DNA of 64,000 nucleotides from Streptomyces sp. Ag109_O5-10 (GCF_900105755.1 NZ_FNTQ01000001.1:1178001-1242000), one strand, 5' to 3'; shown: positions 8,452 to 17,599, numbered from the stretch's first letter. The notes: generated by a model from the letters alone, not told the origin. A program made the numbers and translations.

Positions 8452-10515
8452 CTACAGGCGGCTCAGCACCACCAGGTCGGCATCGTGTTCGGCACTCCAC
8501 GCGAACGGCAGGCCGTGGTGGAGCAGATGAGCCCCGCCGTACGACGTTCCGGTGGCCGTGTCCCGGTAGCGGGCCGCCGGGTCAAGGCCGCGCAGCCGGA
8601 GCCGGTCGGGGCGGCCTGGCAACAGCGGCGCCCCGTCGAGGCGGCCGGTGGAGAGCGCGGCGACGACGGTCATGTCGCCGGCGTCGTACTGCACCCCGCA
8701 GGTGGGGTCGTCCGGCGTCCCGAGCAGCCGGGCCTCACCGTGGTGGACCACGTCCCGCACCTCCTTGTACCGGGCGGTCCAGCGGGCGGCCTCGGCGCGC
8801 TGCTCCGGGGTCCAGGCGCGCAGGTCGGCGCCGATGCCGAGGACTCCGCACATGGCGTTGACGAAGCGGAAGGCGAGGCTGCGCGGGCGCGGGTCGAAGA
8901 TGCCGGGCGCGTCGGTGACCCAGGAGCTCATGACGTGCGGCGCGTGGGCGTGCAGGAAGCCGTGCTGGATGCGCAGCCGGTCCATCGGCGCGGTGTTGTC
9001 GCTGGGCCAGACGACGTCGGTGCGGGCGATGGTGGCGTGCTCGATCCGTCCGCCGCCGCCGGCGCAGCCCTCGACGGTGACGTCGGGGTGTGCGGTGCGC
9101 AGGTGGTCGAGGACCCGCAGGTATCCGGCGACGTGCTCGGCGTCCAGGTCGACGAGGTCGGCGGGACCCGCGCCGGGGCGGCCGCGTTCGGTGGGCGGGC
9201 GGTTCATGTCCCACTTCAGGTAGCCGATGCCGTAGGTGCCGAGCAGCCGGTCGAGCGTGCCGATCACGAAGTCCTGGACGTCGGTCCTGCCGAGGTCGAG
9301 GAGCAGCTGGTTGCGGACGAGCCGGGCCGGGCGGCCGTCGACGCGGTAGACCCACTCGGGGTGTTCGGCGTGCAGCCGGCTGCCGGGGCTGACCGCCTCC
9401 GGCTCCACCCACAGGCCGAAGTCCATGCCGAGCGCGCGGATTTCCTCGACGAACGGGCCGAAGCCCCGCGGGAACGCCTCGGGGTCCGGGTACCAGTCGC
9501 CGAGCCCCCCGGTGTCGTCGGCGCGGCCGGTGAACCAGCCGTCGTCCACGACGAACAGCTCGGCTCCGATGTCGGCGGCGGCCTTCGCCAGCTCCAGCTG
9601 CCCGGCGGCGTCGACGTCGAAGCCGGTGGCCTCCCAGGAGTTGTAGAGGACCTTGCGGGTGCGCCGCAGCCGGTCGCCGGAGAGGCGGCGTTCGTAGCGG
9701 TGCCAGACCCGGGACAGGCCGTCGAGGCCGTCCGGGCTGAACGCGCAGGCGAGGCGGGGAGTGGCAAGGTTTTCGCCCGCGGCCATGTGCACGGCGCCTT
9801 CGTGCGGGACCCGTCCGGCGCGGACCCGTACGGCACCGCCCGGCTCGGCCTCCGCCGTGATGTGCCAGTTGCCCGGCCATTCGAGCGCGACGCCGTACGC
9901 GGCCTCCTCGTCCTGCACGGCGAGCCAGGGCGCGTACGCGTGGCCGGGCGCACCCTGCGTGCTGCCGATGGTGAACGTGCCTCTGGTCAGGTCGAGTCGG
10001 GTGTGCTGGAACTCCTGCGACCACTGACCGGAGAGATACGTCAGCCGGGCCGTGCCCCTGACGGGGACGTTGACAGCGGCCGAGTCGAGCCGCTCCAGGC
10101 GGAGTTCGCTGGCAGCGGTGAACTCGGCCCAGCGGAGGATCACGTCGGTGCCGGGGACGGTCTGGTAGCAGAGGACCGTGCGCAGCCCGGTCCGCCCGTC
10201 CACGAAGGCGAGCCGGAGGGATCCCTCCGCCTCCTCGGCGCCGTCGAACTCCCACCACACGCCCCGGTCCGCGCCCGGACCTCCCACCACCAGCTCGGAC
10301 CCGGTGAACGGCCGTAGCCCGTACGGCAGGTACTCGGCCGGGGCCGCGTCGGCGGGCGTGATGAAGTGGGTGCGGTGGGACCAGTCCAGGGCGGACGGCC
10401 CGTCCTCGACGCCGAGCGGGCCCCAGGCGTCGAGCTCGGCCCAGGGGCCGTCCGGGGAGAGGCGGACGGTGTAGCTGGTGTGCTCCGTCCGCAAGGTCCA
10501 GCGCTGGTAGGTCAC
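8452..10515 (-). CDS. GH36 alpha-galactosidase, intracellular
   Basis: 687 residues without a signal peptide. N-terminal beta-supersandwich, then the TIM barrel with NSWEATGFDVD, VVDDGWF, FGLWVEPE, the nucleophile motif YLKWDMNR and the acid/base motif WPSDNT, then a C-terminal beta domain. These are the GH36 catalytic signatures. It would hydrolyse imported melibiose/raffinose-type alpha-galactosides. GTG at 10515 overlaps the permease stop (GTGA). A second GH36 lies at 48902-50974. Confidence 0.93.
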   Translation of the reverse strand: MTYQRWTLRTEHTSYTVRLSPDGPWAELDAWGPLGVEDGPSALDWSHRTHFITPADAAPAEYLPYGLRPFTGSELVVGGPGADRGVWWEFDGAEEAEGSLRLAFVDGRTGLRTVLCYQTVPGTDVILRWAEFTAASELRLERLDSAAVNVPVRGTARLTYLSGQWSQEFQHTRLDLTRGTFTIGSTQGAPGHAYAPWLAVQDEEAAYGVALEWPGNWHITAEAEPGGAVRVRAGRVPHEGAVHMAAGENLATPRLACAFSPDGLDGLSRVWHRYERRLSGDRLRRTRKVLYNSWEATGFDVDAAGQLELAKAAADIGAELFVVDDGWFTGRADDTGGLGDWYPDPEAFPRGFGPFVEEIRALGMDFGLWVEPEAVSPGSRLHAEHPEWVYRVDGRPARLVRNQLLLDLGRTDVQDFVIGTLDRLLGTYGIGYLKWDMNRPPTERGRPGAGPADLVDLDAEHVAGYLRVLDHLRTAHPDVTVEGCAGGGGRIEHATIARTDVVWPSDNTAPMDRLRIQHGFLHAHAPHVMSSWVTDAPGIFDPRPRSLAFRFVNAMCGVLGIGADLRAWTPEQRAEAARWTARYKEVRDVVHHGEARLLGTPDDPTCGVQYDAGDMTVVAALSTGRLDGAPLLPGRPDRLRLRGLDPAARYRDTATGTSYGGAHLLHHGLPFAWSAEHDADLVVLSRL

Positions 10516-11372
10516 TTGACCGCTCCGAGGTTGAGGCCGGCCACGAAGTGCCGCTGGAAGCGCAGGAAGACGGCGACCGTGGGCGCGGCGGCGATGACCG
10601 ACCCGGCGGCGATCACGTTCCACTCCGACACGTACTGGCCCTGGAGCCCGATGAGGGCGGCGGTGATCGGCATCTTGGTGTCGCTGCGCAGGACGGTGAT
10701 CGCCCAGAGCAGGTCGTTGAAGATCCAGGTGAAGGACAGGGCGCTGAGGGCGGCCAGGGCGGGGCGGGTCAGCGGGAGGATGATCCGCCAGAAGATCTGC
10801 CAGGGCCCGGCGCCGTCCACGACCGCAGCCTGCTGGATCTCCGCCGGGATCGACCGCATGAACCCGTGCAGGACGAAGACGTAGAAGCCGACGCCGAAGC
10901 CGATCTGCACGCCGATCAGCGCGGGCAGGGTGTCGTAGACGCCCATCACCTCGCTGAGCTTGGAGACGGGGATGAGCAGGATCTGCGGGGGCAGCAGGTT
11001 GCCGCCGAGCATGAGCAGCAGCAGGGCGCGCCGGAACGGGAGTTCGTAGCGGCTGAGGGCGAACGCGGCCATCGCGGCGAGGGTCAGGGTCACCAGGACG
11101 CACGGGATCGTGACGAGCAGGCTGTTGATCAGGGCCTGCTGCTGGCCGCCGTCGGTCCAGGCCTGGCCGAAGTTGCCCAGGGTGAAGGAGTGCGGCCAAC
11201 TGCCCAGGCCGTGGGCGGCGATGTCGTCGAAGGAGCGCAGGCTGGTCACCAGGACCAGGGCGATGGGCAGCAGCCACAGGATCGCCAGGGCGCCGGCACC
11301 GAGGTGGAATCCGGCGGTGGCCGTCCTTCTGCGGCGCAGCGCGGTGGAGTTGGCCGTGGCGTCGGTGGACAT
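10512..11372 (-). CDS. Sugar ABC transporter permease, MalG type
   Basis: 286 residues with six predicted membrane helices (the first at LGAGALAILWLLPIALVLVT) and the EAA loop AAVVDGAGPWQIFWRIILP that contacts the ATPase. A MalG-like inner-membrane subunit of a carbohydrate uptake (CUT1) system. ATG at 11372 overlaps the upstream permease stop (ATGA). No ATPase gene is present in the operon; in Streptomyces CUT1 systems often share the MsiK ATPase encoded elsewhere, which is the likely partner. Confidence 0.93.
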   Translation of the reverse strand: MSTDATANSTALRRRRTATAGFHLGAGALAILWLLPIALVLVTSLRSFDDIAAHGLGSWPHSFTLGNFGQAWTDGGQQQALINSLLVTIPCVLVTLTLAAMAAFALSRYELPFRRALLLLMLGGNLLPPQILLIPVSKLSEVMGVYDTLPALIGVQIGFGVGFYVFVLHGFMRSIPAEIQQAAVVDGAGPWQIFWRIILPLTRPALAALSALSFTWIFNDLLWAITVLRSDTKMPITAALIGLQGQYVSEWNVIAAGSVIAAAPTVAVFLRFQRHFVAGLNLGAVK

Positions 11373-12307
11373 CAGTCGGCCTCCCGGAAGGCGCGGACGA
11401 GGTAGGAGGCGATGACCCCGAAGGCGAGGACGAAGATGACGACGGCCAGGGCGGAGCCGTAGCCGAGGCGCAGGGACTGGAAGGCGGTGGAGTACATGTA
11501 GGTGCTGAGCAGTTCGGAGGAGTGGTAGGGACCGCCGCGGGTGAGGGACCAGACGACGTCGAAGGACCGCAGCGAGTCGATGATGATGACCGACAGCACG
11601 ACGGCGTTGACGCTGCGCAGCTGGGGCAGGGTGACGTGCCGGAACCGCTGCCAGGCACTGGCGCCGTCGACCTTGGCGGCCTCGTAGAGCGCCGGGTCGA
11701 TGCCCTTGAGGCCGGCCAGGTACAGCACCATGACGTAGCCGATCTGGCGCCACAGGGCGGGCACGATCACGGCGTACAGGGCGGTGTCCTGGTCGGCGAG
11801 CCAGGCGTGCTGGAGGCTGCCGAGGCCCACCCCTTCCAGTACCCGGTTGAGGACGCCGTCGGGCTGGTAGATCGCCTGCCAGACGAGGGCGGTGGCCACC
11901 AGCGAGAAGACGACCGGCAGGAACAGGGCGGCCCGGTAGAAGCCGACGCCGCGCCGCTCCTGCTGGAGCAGGAGTGCGGCGGCCAGGCCCAGGACGGCGG
12001 ACAGGCCGCCGAAGAGGAGCAGCCACAGGACGGTGTGGCCGAGGGCGCTGCGGAAGACCTCGTCGTGGGCCATCTCCCGGAAGTTGTCCAGGCCGACGAA
12101 CTGCGGCGGGGAGACGCCGTCCCACTTGGTGAGGGCGAGGTAGAAGCCCTGCAGGGCGGGCCAGAACACCCACACGGCCTCGGCGAGCAGCGGGACCAGG
12201 ACGAAGGCGAGGACCATCGGCGGGGTGCGCCGGGGGCCCCGGGCCCGCCTGCCGCTGAGCGGCAGGGGGGCCGGGGTCTTCCGGTCGGTGGCGGTGAGCA
12301 CGGCCAC
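11372..12307 (-). CDS. Sugar ABC transporter permease, MalF type
   Basis: 311 residues, six to seven helices beginning at MVLAFVLVPLLAEAVWVFWPA, with the EAA loop YEAAKVDGASAWQRFRHVTLP. It pairs with the following MalG-type permease. The GTG start at 12307 is one base beyond the stop of the binding-protein gene, so the three transport genes are translated as a unit. Confidence 0.93.
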   Translation of the reverse strand: MAVLTATDRKTPAPLPLSGRRARGPRRTPPMVLAFVLVPLLAEAVWVFWPALQGFYLALTKWDGVSPPQFVGLDNFREMAHDEVFRSALGHTVLWLLLFGGLSAVLGLAAALLLQQERRGVGFYRAALFLPVVFSLVATALVWQAIYQPDGVLNRVLEGVGLGSLQHAWLADQDTALYAVIVPALWRQIGYVMVLYLAGLKGIDPALYEAAKVDGASAWQRFRHVTLPQLRSVNAVVLSVIIIDSLRSFDVVWSLTRGGPYHSSELLSTYMYSTAFQSLRLGYGSALAVVIFVLAFGVIASYLVRAFREAD

Positions 12308-12308
12308 G

Positions 12309-13598
12309 TCAGGCGTTCCAGATCTTCTGGGCGTCGCGCTGCCAGTCGGTCAGAATGCCGCTGATCTGCTTCGGCTTGGCCAGGAACTTGGTCAGGGCGG
12401 TGTCGGCGGTGGGCTGGAGGGCGTCGCTGGAGTCCCGGTTGAAGAACTGGGTGATCTCGGCGGCCTCCGCGACGTGCGCACGGCCCTTCTTCACCAGCGC
12501 GGTGCCGGCGTCCTTGGCGTCCGGGTTGCAGGGCAGGACGGTCCCGGAGGAGCCCTTGATGTATATCTCCTGGGCCTCGGCGGTGGCGAGGTACGTCAGC
12601 AGGTCGAAGACCTGGTCGCGGCGGCCGGTGCGGGCGCTGGCGAAGTAGCCGTCGACCGGCGCCTCCTCGGCGAGCGGGATCTTGGCGTCGATGACGGGGA
12701 AGCGGAAGAAGTCGATGTCGTCCAGGGCGCTCTTGGGCGCCGAGTCGGCGAAGAAGGTGCCGATGAGCATCATGCCGGTCTTGCCGTTGAGCAGCGCGGT
12801 CGTCGCGTCCTGGAAGGCGAGGGCGGTGCCGTTCGGGTCGAAGTACGGCAGTACCTCCTGCCAGCGGTCGAAGACCTTGCGGACCTCGGGGTCGTCGAAC
12901 CGGTGCTTCCCGGCGAGAAGTTCGCGGTGGTACTGGGCGCCGTTGATCCGGATGTCGAGGTAGTCGAACCAGGCCGACGCCACCCAGGGGGTGTTGCCGC
13001 CTGCTCCGAGCCCGATCGGGGCGACGCCCTTGGACTTGAGCTTGTCGCACAGGTCGAGGAACTCGTCCCAGCTCTTGGGCTCGCTCACGCCCCACTTGGC
13101 GAAGTTGGACTTCCGGTAGAACATGCCCCACCAGTAGTAGGTGTTGGGCACGAAGACCTTCTTGCCCGAGCTCGCGGTGCACAGCGAGTCCAGCGCCTTG
13201 GTGTACCGCTTGAGGTCGGGCGAGGAGTTCCACACCTCGTCGAGGTCGAGCAGCAGGTTCTTCTTGGCGTAGGCGTCCGCGACCGAGCCGGGGTACCAGG
13301 TGTAGACGTCCGGCGGGTTGGCGGAGGTGAGGTAGGTCGGCAGCTGGGTGCGGAAGGTCTCGGCGGCGACCGTGTTCAGGCTCGCCTTGCCGGACCCCTT
13401 CTTCGCGTAGGCCGCGACCAGGTCCTCCATCGCGGCCTTGGCCTGCGGGGCGGAGAGGTTGGACTGGAGGGTCGCCGGGCCCTTCGAGGAGGTCTTCCCG
13501 GAGGAGGTGGAGGTGACGCAGCCGCTGAGCAGTGCCGCGGTCCCGGTGGCACCGAGTCCGGCGAGGAAACGCCGTCTGCTGGTCTGGGGGTTGGCCAT
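12309..13598 (-). CDS. Extracellular sugar-binding lipoprotein of ABC transporter
   Basis: 429 residues. The N terminus carries a twin-arginine motif (SRRRFLAG) and a lipobox LLSGC, so it should be exported by Tat and lipid-anchored at Cys-27. The rest is a family 1 solute-binding protein (AAYAKKG, a YTWYPGS substrate-cleft segment, and a Trp-rich YYWWGMFYRKS). In this operon it should capture alpha-galactosides or their hydrolysis products. A GAGG ribosome site precedes the ATG; the GH27 stop is 14 bases upstream. Confidence 0.92.
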   Translation of the reverse strand: MANPQTSRRRFLAGLGATGTAALLSGCVTSTSSGKTSSKGPATLQSNLSAPQAKAAMEDLVAAYAKKGSGKASLNTVAAETFRTQLPTYLTSANPPDVYTWYPGSVADAYAKKNLLLDLDEVWNSSPDLKRYTKALDSLCTASSGKKVFVPNTYYWWGMFYRKSNFAKWGVSEPKSWDEFLDLCDKLKSKGVAPIGLGAGGNTPWVASAWFDYLDIRINGAQYHRELLAGKHRFDDPEVRKVFDRWQEVLPYFDPNGTALAFQDATTALLNGKTGMMLIGTFFADSAPKSALDDIDFFRFPVIDAKIPLAEEAPVDGYFASARTGRRDQVFDLLTYLATAEAQEIYIKGSSGTVLPCNPDAKDAGTALVKKGRAHVAEAAEITQFFNRDSSDALQPTADTALTKFLAKPKQISGILTDWQRDAQKIWNA

Positions 13599-13612
13599 GG
13601 TGATGTCCTCGT

Positions 13613-15733
13613 TCAGTTGAATCGGGTCCGGTACACGTGGCCGTCGACTCCGCGGAAGACCGCGTCCACGGCTCCGTCCGGGGCGGCGGCCGCGCCGAGC
13701 GCGCCGTCGAACGCGGCGCTCGGGAACTCCTGCCGTTTGCTCCAGCCCTGCCAGGCGCCGTCGGCGTACCGCTGCTGCCAGAGGGTGTAGTCGGCGGCCC
13801 GCGCGTACAGCAGCACCGCGTCCCCGGCGGTGACGAGCGTCGGGCTGCCGCTGACGGTGCCGCCGAGCGAGGTCCAGTCGGACCACTCCCCCGACGTGTC
13901 CCGGGTCCGCGTCCACACGTCGTCGGCGGTGCTGCGGACGGCGACGTGGACGCGTCCCTGCGCGTCGACGGCGGCGGACGGCCGGCCGGAGACCTGCAGT
14001 CCGGCGGGCGCGCCGAGCGAGGACCAGTCGGTCGCCGGGCCGCGCTGCACCACCGTGCCGTCGGCGCCACGGGCGAAAAGTGTCCAGTGGGCGGGATCGG
14101 TGAAGGCGACGGACGGCGCGTCGGTCAGGCTGCCGCCCAGGGACTGCCACCGCCCCCAGCGGCCGTCGGCGTAGACCCGCCGGTAGGCCCGTGAGTCGGC
14201 GCCGCGCACGAAGACGTCGATCCGGCCGCCGGCGGAGGCGTACACGGCGGGCTGGCCGAGGATCTTCCCCTGCGCGGGACCGCCGAGGTCCTTCGTGCTC
14301 CCGGCGGTCCGCTCGACGAGCGAGCCGTGCGGCCCCCGGAAGAAGGTGGAGCCGTCGCCCGCCACGGCCGGGCTCGCCGTGGCCGTCACGCCCAGGTCCG
14401 TCCCCGGCAGGGCGTCGGCGCCGGTCAGCTTCAGGAAGGCGGTGCCGTGCGCGGGGACCTCGACGGTGTACGACCCGGTGTGCGTGCCCCGGTCGGCGCG
14501 GGCCCGCAGGTCACGGACGCGCACCGGGCCGCCGAGGCCGGTGTCGGCGAACTGCACGGTGCGTTCGGCCGGTTGGTCGGAGCGGTTGAGCAGGACGACC
14601 GCGCGCTGCCCGTGTCCCTGCAGGACCTTGCTGTAGACGTCGCCGGCCGAGTCGGTCGCCACGCGTACGCCCTGGACCGCGAGGGGGTCCTGGTCGACGG
14701 CGATGATCTCGGGGTTGCGGAGCGTGGTGAGCATCGAGTCGGACAGGGTGCGCGGGTCGGAGCCCAGCATCAGCGGTGAGCCCATCTCGGCCCACATCAC
14801 GAACTGGGTGGTGGACTCCTCCTGGGTGAGTTCGTACGTCCCGTCGGTCATCTTCCGCATGGGGATGAGGTAGTCGGGGTCGTTGTAATGGCCGGGGCCC
14901 TGCGCCTCGGGGTGCCAGGCGTTGGCGTCCATGTTGCGCAGGATGTTCGGCCACTCGCCCGGACTGGGGGTGCCCCAGGCGATGTCGGTGCCGGTGCGCC
15001 AGGAGTCGGCGATCGCCGGGGCGTAGACGTAGGTGTTGTGGGCGTCCTGCTCGGGGGTGTGCGGCAGGCCCCAGTCGTCGGTGAGCGGGTTGCAGAGGTT
15101 CAGCAGCATCGGGCGGCCGGACTTGGCGACCGCGTCGCTGAACTCCTTGTAGGCGGGGCCCGGGTCGAGTTTCGCGCCGATCCCGCAGAGGAAGTCGACC
15201 TTGACGGCGTCGATCTTCCAGCTCGCGAACTGCCGTGCGTCCTGGTCGTAGTACCCACGGCTGCCGAGACCGCAGCTCTTGCCGCCGTCGTAGGTGCCGG
15301 CGTCGGTGTAGATGCCGGCCCGCAGTCCGCGCTGGTGCAGGTAGGAGACGAGGGCCGGGATTCCGGAGGGGAAACGGTCCGGGTTGGCCGTCAACCGGCC
15401 CTGGGCGTCCCGGGGGTTGTCGGCCTGCCAGCCGCCGTCCAGCCAGACGATGTCGTAGCCGGCGTCCCGCAGACCGCTGCTGACCAGCTTGTCCGCGACG
15501 GCGCGCACCTCCTTCTCGGTGGGTGCGCCGAGCCCGTAGTAGGTGTTCCAGCCCATGTAGGGCGTGGGCGCGAGGCCGCTGTCGTAGCCGGCGGGTGCGC
15601 CTTGGTCGACGGTCGTCCGCGCGACGGCGTCGGGGGTCACGGTGGCGGCCAGGACCACCGCGACGGCGGCCACCAGGGCGGCCCGGGTGATCCGGTGGTG
15701 CCGGGGTCCGGCTGCGGGCGGGTGCGAAGTCAC
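13613..15733 (-). CDS. Secreted GH27 alpha-galactosidase with C-terminal beta-propeller/lectin-like region
   Basis: 706 residues. Residues 1-39 are a Sec signal peptide (RITRAALVAAVAVVLAA, cleavage near AVA). Residues about 55-430 are GH27: TPYMGWNTY, WLDGGW, the nucleophile region AVKVDFLCG, and GHYNDPDYL with the acid/base Asp. Residues about 445-706 hold repeating units with W-G-R-W-Q-S-L-G-G, W-S-D-W-T-S-L-G-G and W-Q-G-W-type strands, like PLL/tachylectin-type propellers that bind sugars. It is the first gene of the operon and would release galactose from extracellular galactosides or galactomannan side chains. Confidence 0.92.
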   Translation of the reverse strand: MTSHPPAAGPRHHRITRAALVAAVAVVLAATVTPDAVARTTVDQGAPAGYDSGLAPTPYMGWNTYYGLGAPTEKEVRAVADKLVSSGLRDAGYDIVWLDGGWQADNPRDAQGRLTANPDRFPSGIPALVSYLHQRGLRAGIYTDAGTYDGGKSCGLGSRGYYDQDARQFASWKIDAVKVDFLCGIGAKLDPGPAYKEFSDAVAKSGRPMLLNLCNPLTDDWGLPHTPEQDAHNTYVYAPAIADSWRTGTDIAWGTPSPGEWPNILRNMDANAWHPEAQGPGHYNDPDYLIPMRKMTDGTYELTQEESTTQFVMWAEMGSPLMLGSDPRTLSDSMLTTLRNPEIIAVDQDPLAVQGVRVATDSAGDVYSKVLQGHGQRAVVLLNRSDQPAERTVQFADTGLGGPVRVRDLRARADRGTHTGSYTVEVPAHGTAFLKLTGADALPGTDLGVTATASPAVAGDGSTFFRGPHGSLVERTAGSTKDLGGPAQGKILGQPAVYASAGGRIDVFVRGADSRAYRRVYADGRWGRWQSLGGSLTDAPSVAFTDPAHWTLFARGADGTVVQRGPATDWSSLGAPAGLQVSGRPSAAVDAQGRVHVAVRSTADDVWTRTRDTSGEWSDWTSLGGTVSGSPTLVTAGDAVLLYARAADYTLWQQRYADGAWQGWSKRQEFPSAAFDGALGAAAAPDGAVDAVFRGVDGHVYRTRFN

Positions 15734-15814
15734 GTGCCTCTCCCGGGGGTTGGGAAGCAGGAGAACGAGACGCGGGCCGTCCTGCCGGAGCGGGCCCGCG
15801 AGGTCACGGCGACG

Positions 15815-15863
15815 ACTGTGGCCTGTGGCCGAAACCGTGTCAAGATTAATTACTAATTTAGTA
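15815..15863 (-). promoter_or_regulatory. Promoter and AT-rich operator of the galactoside operon
   Basis: On the minus strand TTGACA (15843-15838) is followed after 17 bases by CACAGT (15820-15815), a good -35/-10 pair with about 75 bases of leader before the GH27 ATG. Immediately upstream of the -35 is TACTAAATTAGTA (15863-15851), an inverted repeat around one central base, inside an AT island (TAATTAAT) that stands out sharply from the surrounding GC. AT-rich TTAGTAA-type palindromes are typical of ROK-family sugar repressors; assigning a ROK protein here is inference. Confidence 0.6.
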
Positions 15864-15923
15864 GAAGCGCGGGTGAGACGAGCCCGGCAGTCCGCCTGGC
15901 CGGCCCCCGAGACCGCTCGCGTC

Positions 15924-16661
15924 TCACTCCCCGCCGGGTGCGGCGCGGCGGGAACGGAGCGCGGGCACGCCCGCGCCGAGGAGGGCGCATCCCACGAGCA
16001 CCGGCGGGAGCAGACCGGCCCAGCCCGGAGCCGTCCGCAGGAGCGCCATGCAGGCCGCCGCGCCCGCGATGAGGGCCGCCAGCCGGAGCGGCACCCAGCG
16101 GTTCGGGCGGCCCGCTCCCACTCCCTTGACGATGTAGGTGGCCAGGGTGCCGGTCAGGTACGTGGTCGGTGCCGCGGCCCGGCCGGCCGCCACCATGGCT
16201 CCCGACTGGATGCCCATCGTCAGCGCGGCCCCGAACTGCAGGACGTCCCGGGCCGCCCGCCCCGGCGCTCCGCCGAGGACGGCCCAGACCACGGCGCCCG
16301 CGGCCAGCAGGAGCGCCTCGCCGGCGAGACAGAGCAGCACCGGCCGCGACCAGTGCGTGGCGGTGCCCTCGTGCCGGCGGGTGCACCGGGCGGCGACGGC
16401 CGCGCCCAGCCCGAATCCGGCCAGCGCCAGCACCGCCGCGGTCACGCCGGTGGCCTGGGCGCGGCCGACCGCCATCCCGAGCAGGGCCAGGTTGCTGGTC
16501 ATGACCCCGGCGAAGACGTGGTCCAGCGCGGTGAAGGAGATGGTCTCCACCGCCCCGGAGGCCGCGACCAGCAGCACGACGGCGACGCGCAGGTGGGTCC
16601 CCGGCTCCGCCGGCGGTTCCCCGGGGACCTCTGTCGCTTGCTCGCGCGGTGCGTCACTCAC
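15924..16661 (-). CDS. DUF1275 (YoaK-type) membrane protein
   Basis: 245 residues with six predicted membrane helices and the DUF1275 signature ASGAVETISFTALDHVFAGVMTSNLALLG near the N terminus, followed by GFGLGAA and GIQSGAM. The function of the family is not known. GTG at 16661 (VSDAPREQ) is preferred because residues encoded further upstream are low-quality; an upstream frame to 16730 is open. It is transcribed towards the end of the galactoside promoter but is separated by 190 bases, so it is not part of that operon. Confidence 0.8.
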   Translation of the reverse strand: MSDAPREQATEVPGEPPAEPGTHLRVAVVLLVAASGAVETISFTALDHVFAGVMTSNLALLGMAVGRAQATGVTAAVLALAGFGLGAAVAARCTRRHEGTATHWSRPVLLCLAGEALLLAAGAVVWAVLGGAPGRAARDVLQFGAALTMGIQSGAMVAAGRAAAPTTYLTGTLATYIVKGVGAGRPNRWVPLRLAALIAGAAACMALLRTAPGWAGLLPPVLVGCALLGAGVPALRSRRAAPGGE

Positions 16662-16789
16662 AGTTCTTGAGCGTAACGCGGGGTGAGCAGTGCTCCCCGT
16701 TGCCGTGCGCCGCCGGGTGGACCGCACCACTCGGCGGCGGCGCGGACCAGGCCGCCCAGCCAGGCCTGGTGACGGTTGATCATGGGGTG

Positions 16790-17218
16790 CGGGCGCTCGT
16801 TCGCCACGGCTGCGGCCGGTGCTCCGATCCGGGTCTCCTCGGTGACGACGAGAAGGTGCGCGGTTGGGCCGAATACCACTGGGCCGTCCTGCTGGACAAC
16901 ATCGGCGAGGACCCCGCCGGTGCCCTCCCGCGTTACGAGACCGCCCTCGACATCGCCACGAGGACCGGCGACGGCTACTTCGAGTCCTACATCATCCGGC
17001 ACCTGGCACCGCACAGGGAGCCCGCCGAGCGGATCGCGACGCTGCGCCGCTCACTCCACCTGCGCGCCGCGCTCGGCGCCCGGCCGCAGACCGTCGCCGC
17101 GCAGGCCCTCCTCGCCGACAACCTTCCCGAAGACGACCCCGAACGCGCCGAACTCATAAGGACGTTACGCCCGGGGGCGGAGGAACTGGGCATCGGATGG
17201 CTCGTGCCCGACAACTGA
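16790..17218 (+). pseudogene. Remnant of a TPR-containing protein
   Basis: An open frame with no convincing start contains TPR-like helices: DDEKVRGWAEYHWAVLLDNI, ALPRYETALDIATRTGDGYF, AERIATLRRSLHLRAALG and AVAAQALLAD-like, ending with GIGWLVPDN and a TGA. The sequence looks like the C-terminal 125 or so residues of a larger tetratricopeptide protein; the region upstream does not continue it. It is most likely a truncated relic, next to an integrase relic. Confidence 0.5.
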
Positions 17219-17440
17219 CCTGACAGCAAGGAACAGCGCACCCGGTACGCCCGGGACGACCAAGTCACCGGCGTGCCCGGCCGGGACCCGCCCCGCGACG
17301 TGCACGTCCTGCGCAGGATCGCCGGCCACGGCTCCCTGACCACCACCCAGCGCTACCCGCACCCCGGCGTACACGAGATCACGGCCGCCGGGGCGACGCT
17401 CTCCGCACACCTCAGTGTGCTGTGCGCACCTCGCTCACTG
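17219..17440 (+). pseudogene. C-terminal remnant of a tyrosine recombinase (integrase)
   Basis: Frame from 17219 reads ...VHVLRRIAGHGSLTTTQRY then PHPGVHEITAAGATLSAHL. GHGSLTTTQRY carries the conserved His and the nucleophile Tyr of tyrosine recombinases; the following ITAAG-LSAHL tail is common at the ends of actinobacterial integrases. Everything upstream of the last 70 residues is missing. It sits about 90 bases from the 3' end of tRNA-Pro(GGG), the usual position of an integrase relative to its attachment site, so it probably marks a lost element. Confidence 0.6.
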
Positions 17441-17470
17441 CCGAGCCCCAACGGGTCCCCACGAATGATC

Positions 17471-17506
17471 AGGGGCCGATTTCGGACACCTCCGAAATCG
17501 GCCCCT
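17471..17506 (-). terminator. Perfect 15-bp hairpin downstream of tRNA-Pro
   Basis: AGGGGCCGATTTCGG and its exact inverse flank a 6-base loop (ACACCT). It starts 20 bases beyond the tRNA 3' end. No T-run follows on the minus strand, as is usual for Streptomyces stem-loop terminators. Confidence 0.75.
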
Positions 17507-17525
17507 GACCTGCGACTGTCTCCAG

Positions 17526-17599
<74 letters not shown>

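Noticed and set aside
11767..14070. 767-codon minus-strand frame across the binding-protein gene
   Set aside because: Out-of-frame shadow spanning three real genes that overlap neatly by their own starts and stops.
16658..17014. Minus-strand frame ending AEWCGPPGGARQRG
   Set aside because: Its last 40 residues look somewhat protein-like but the rest is antisense to the TPR remnant; no family recognised.
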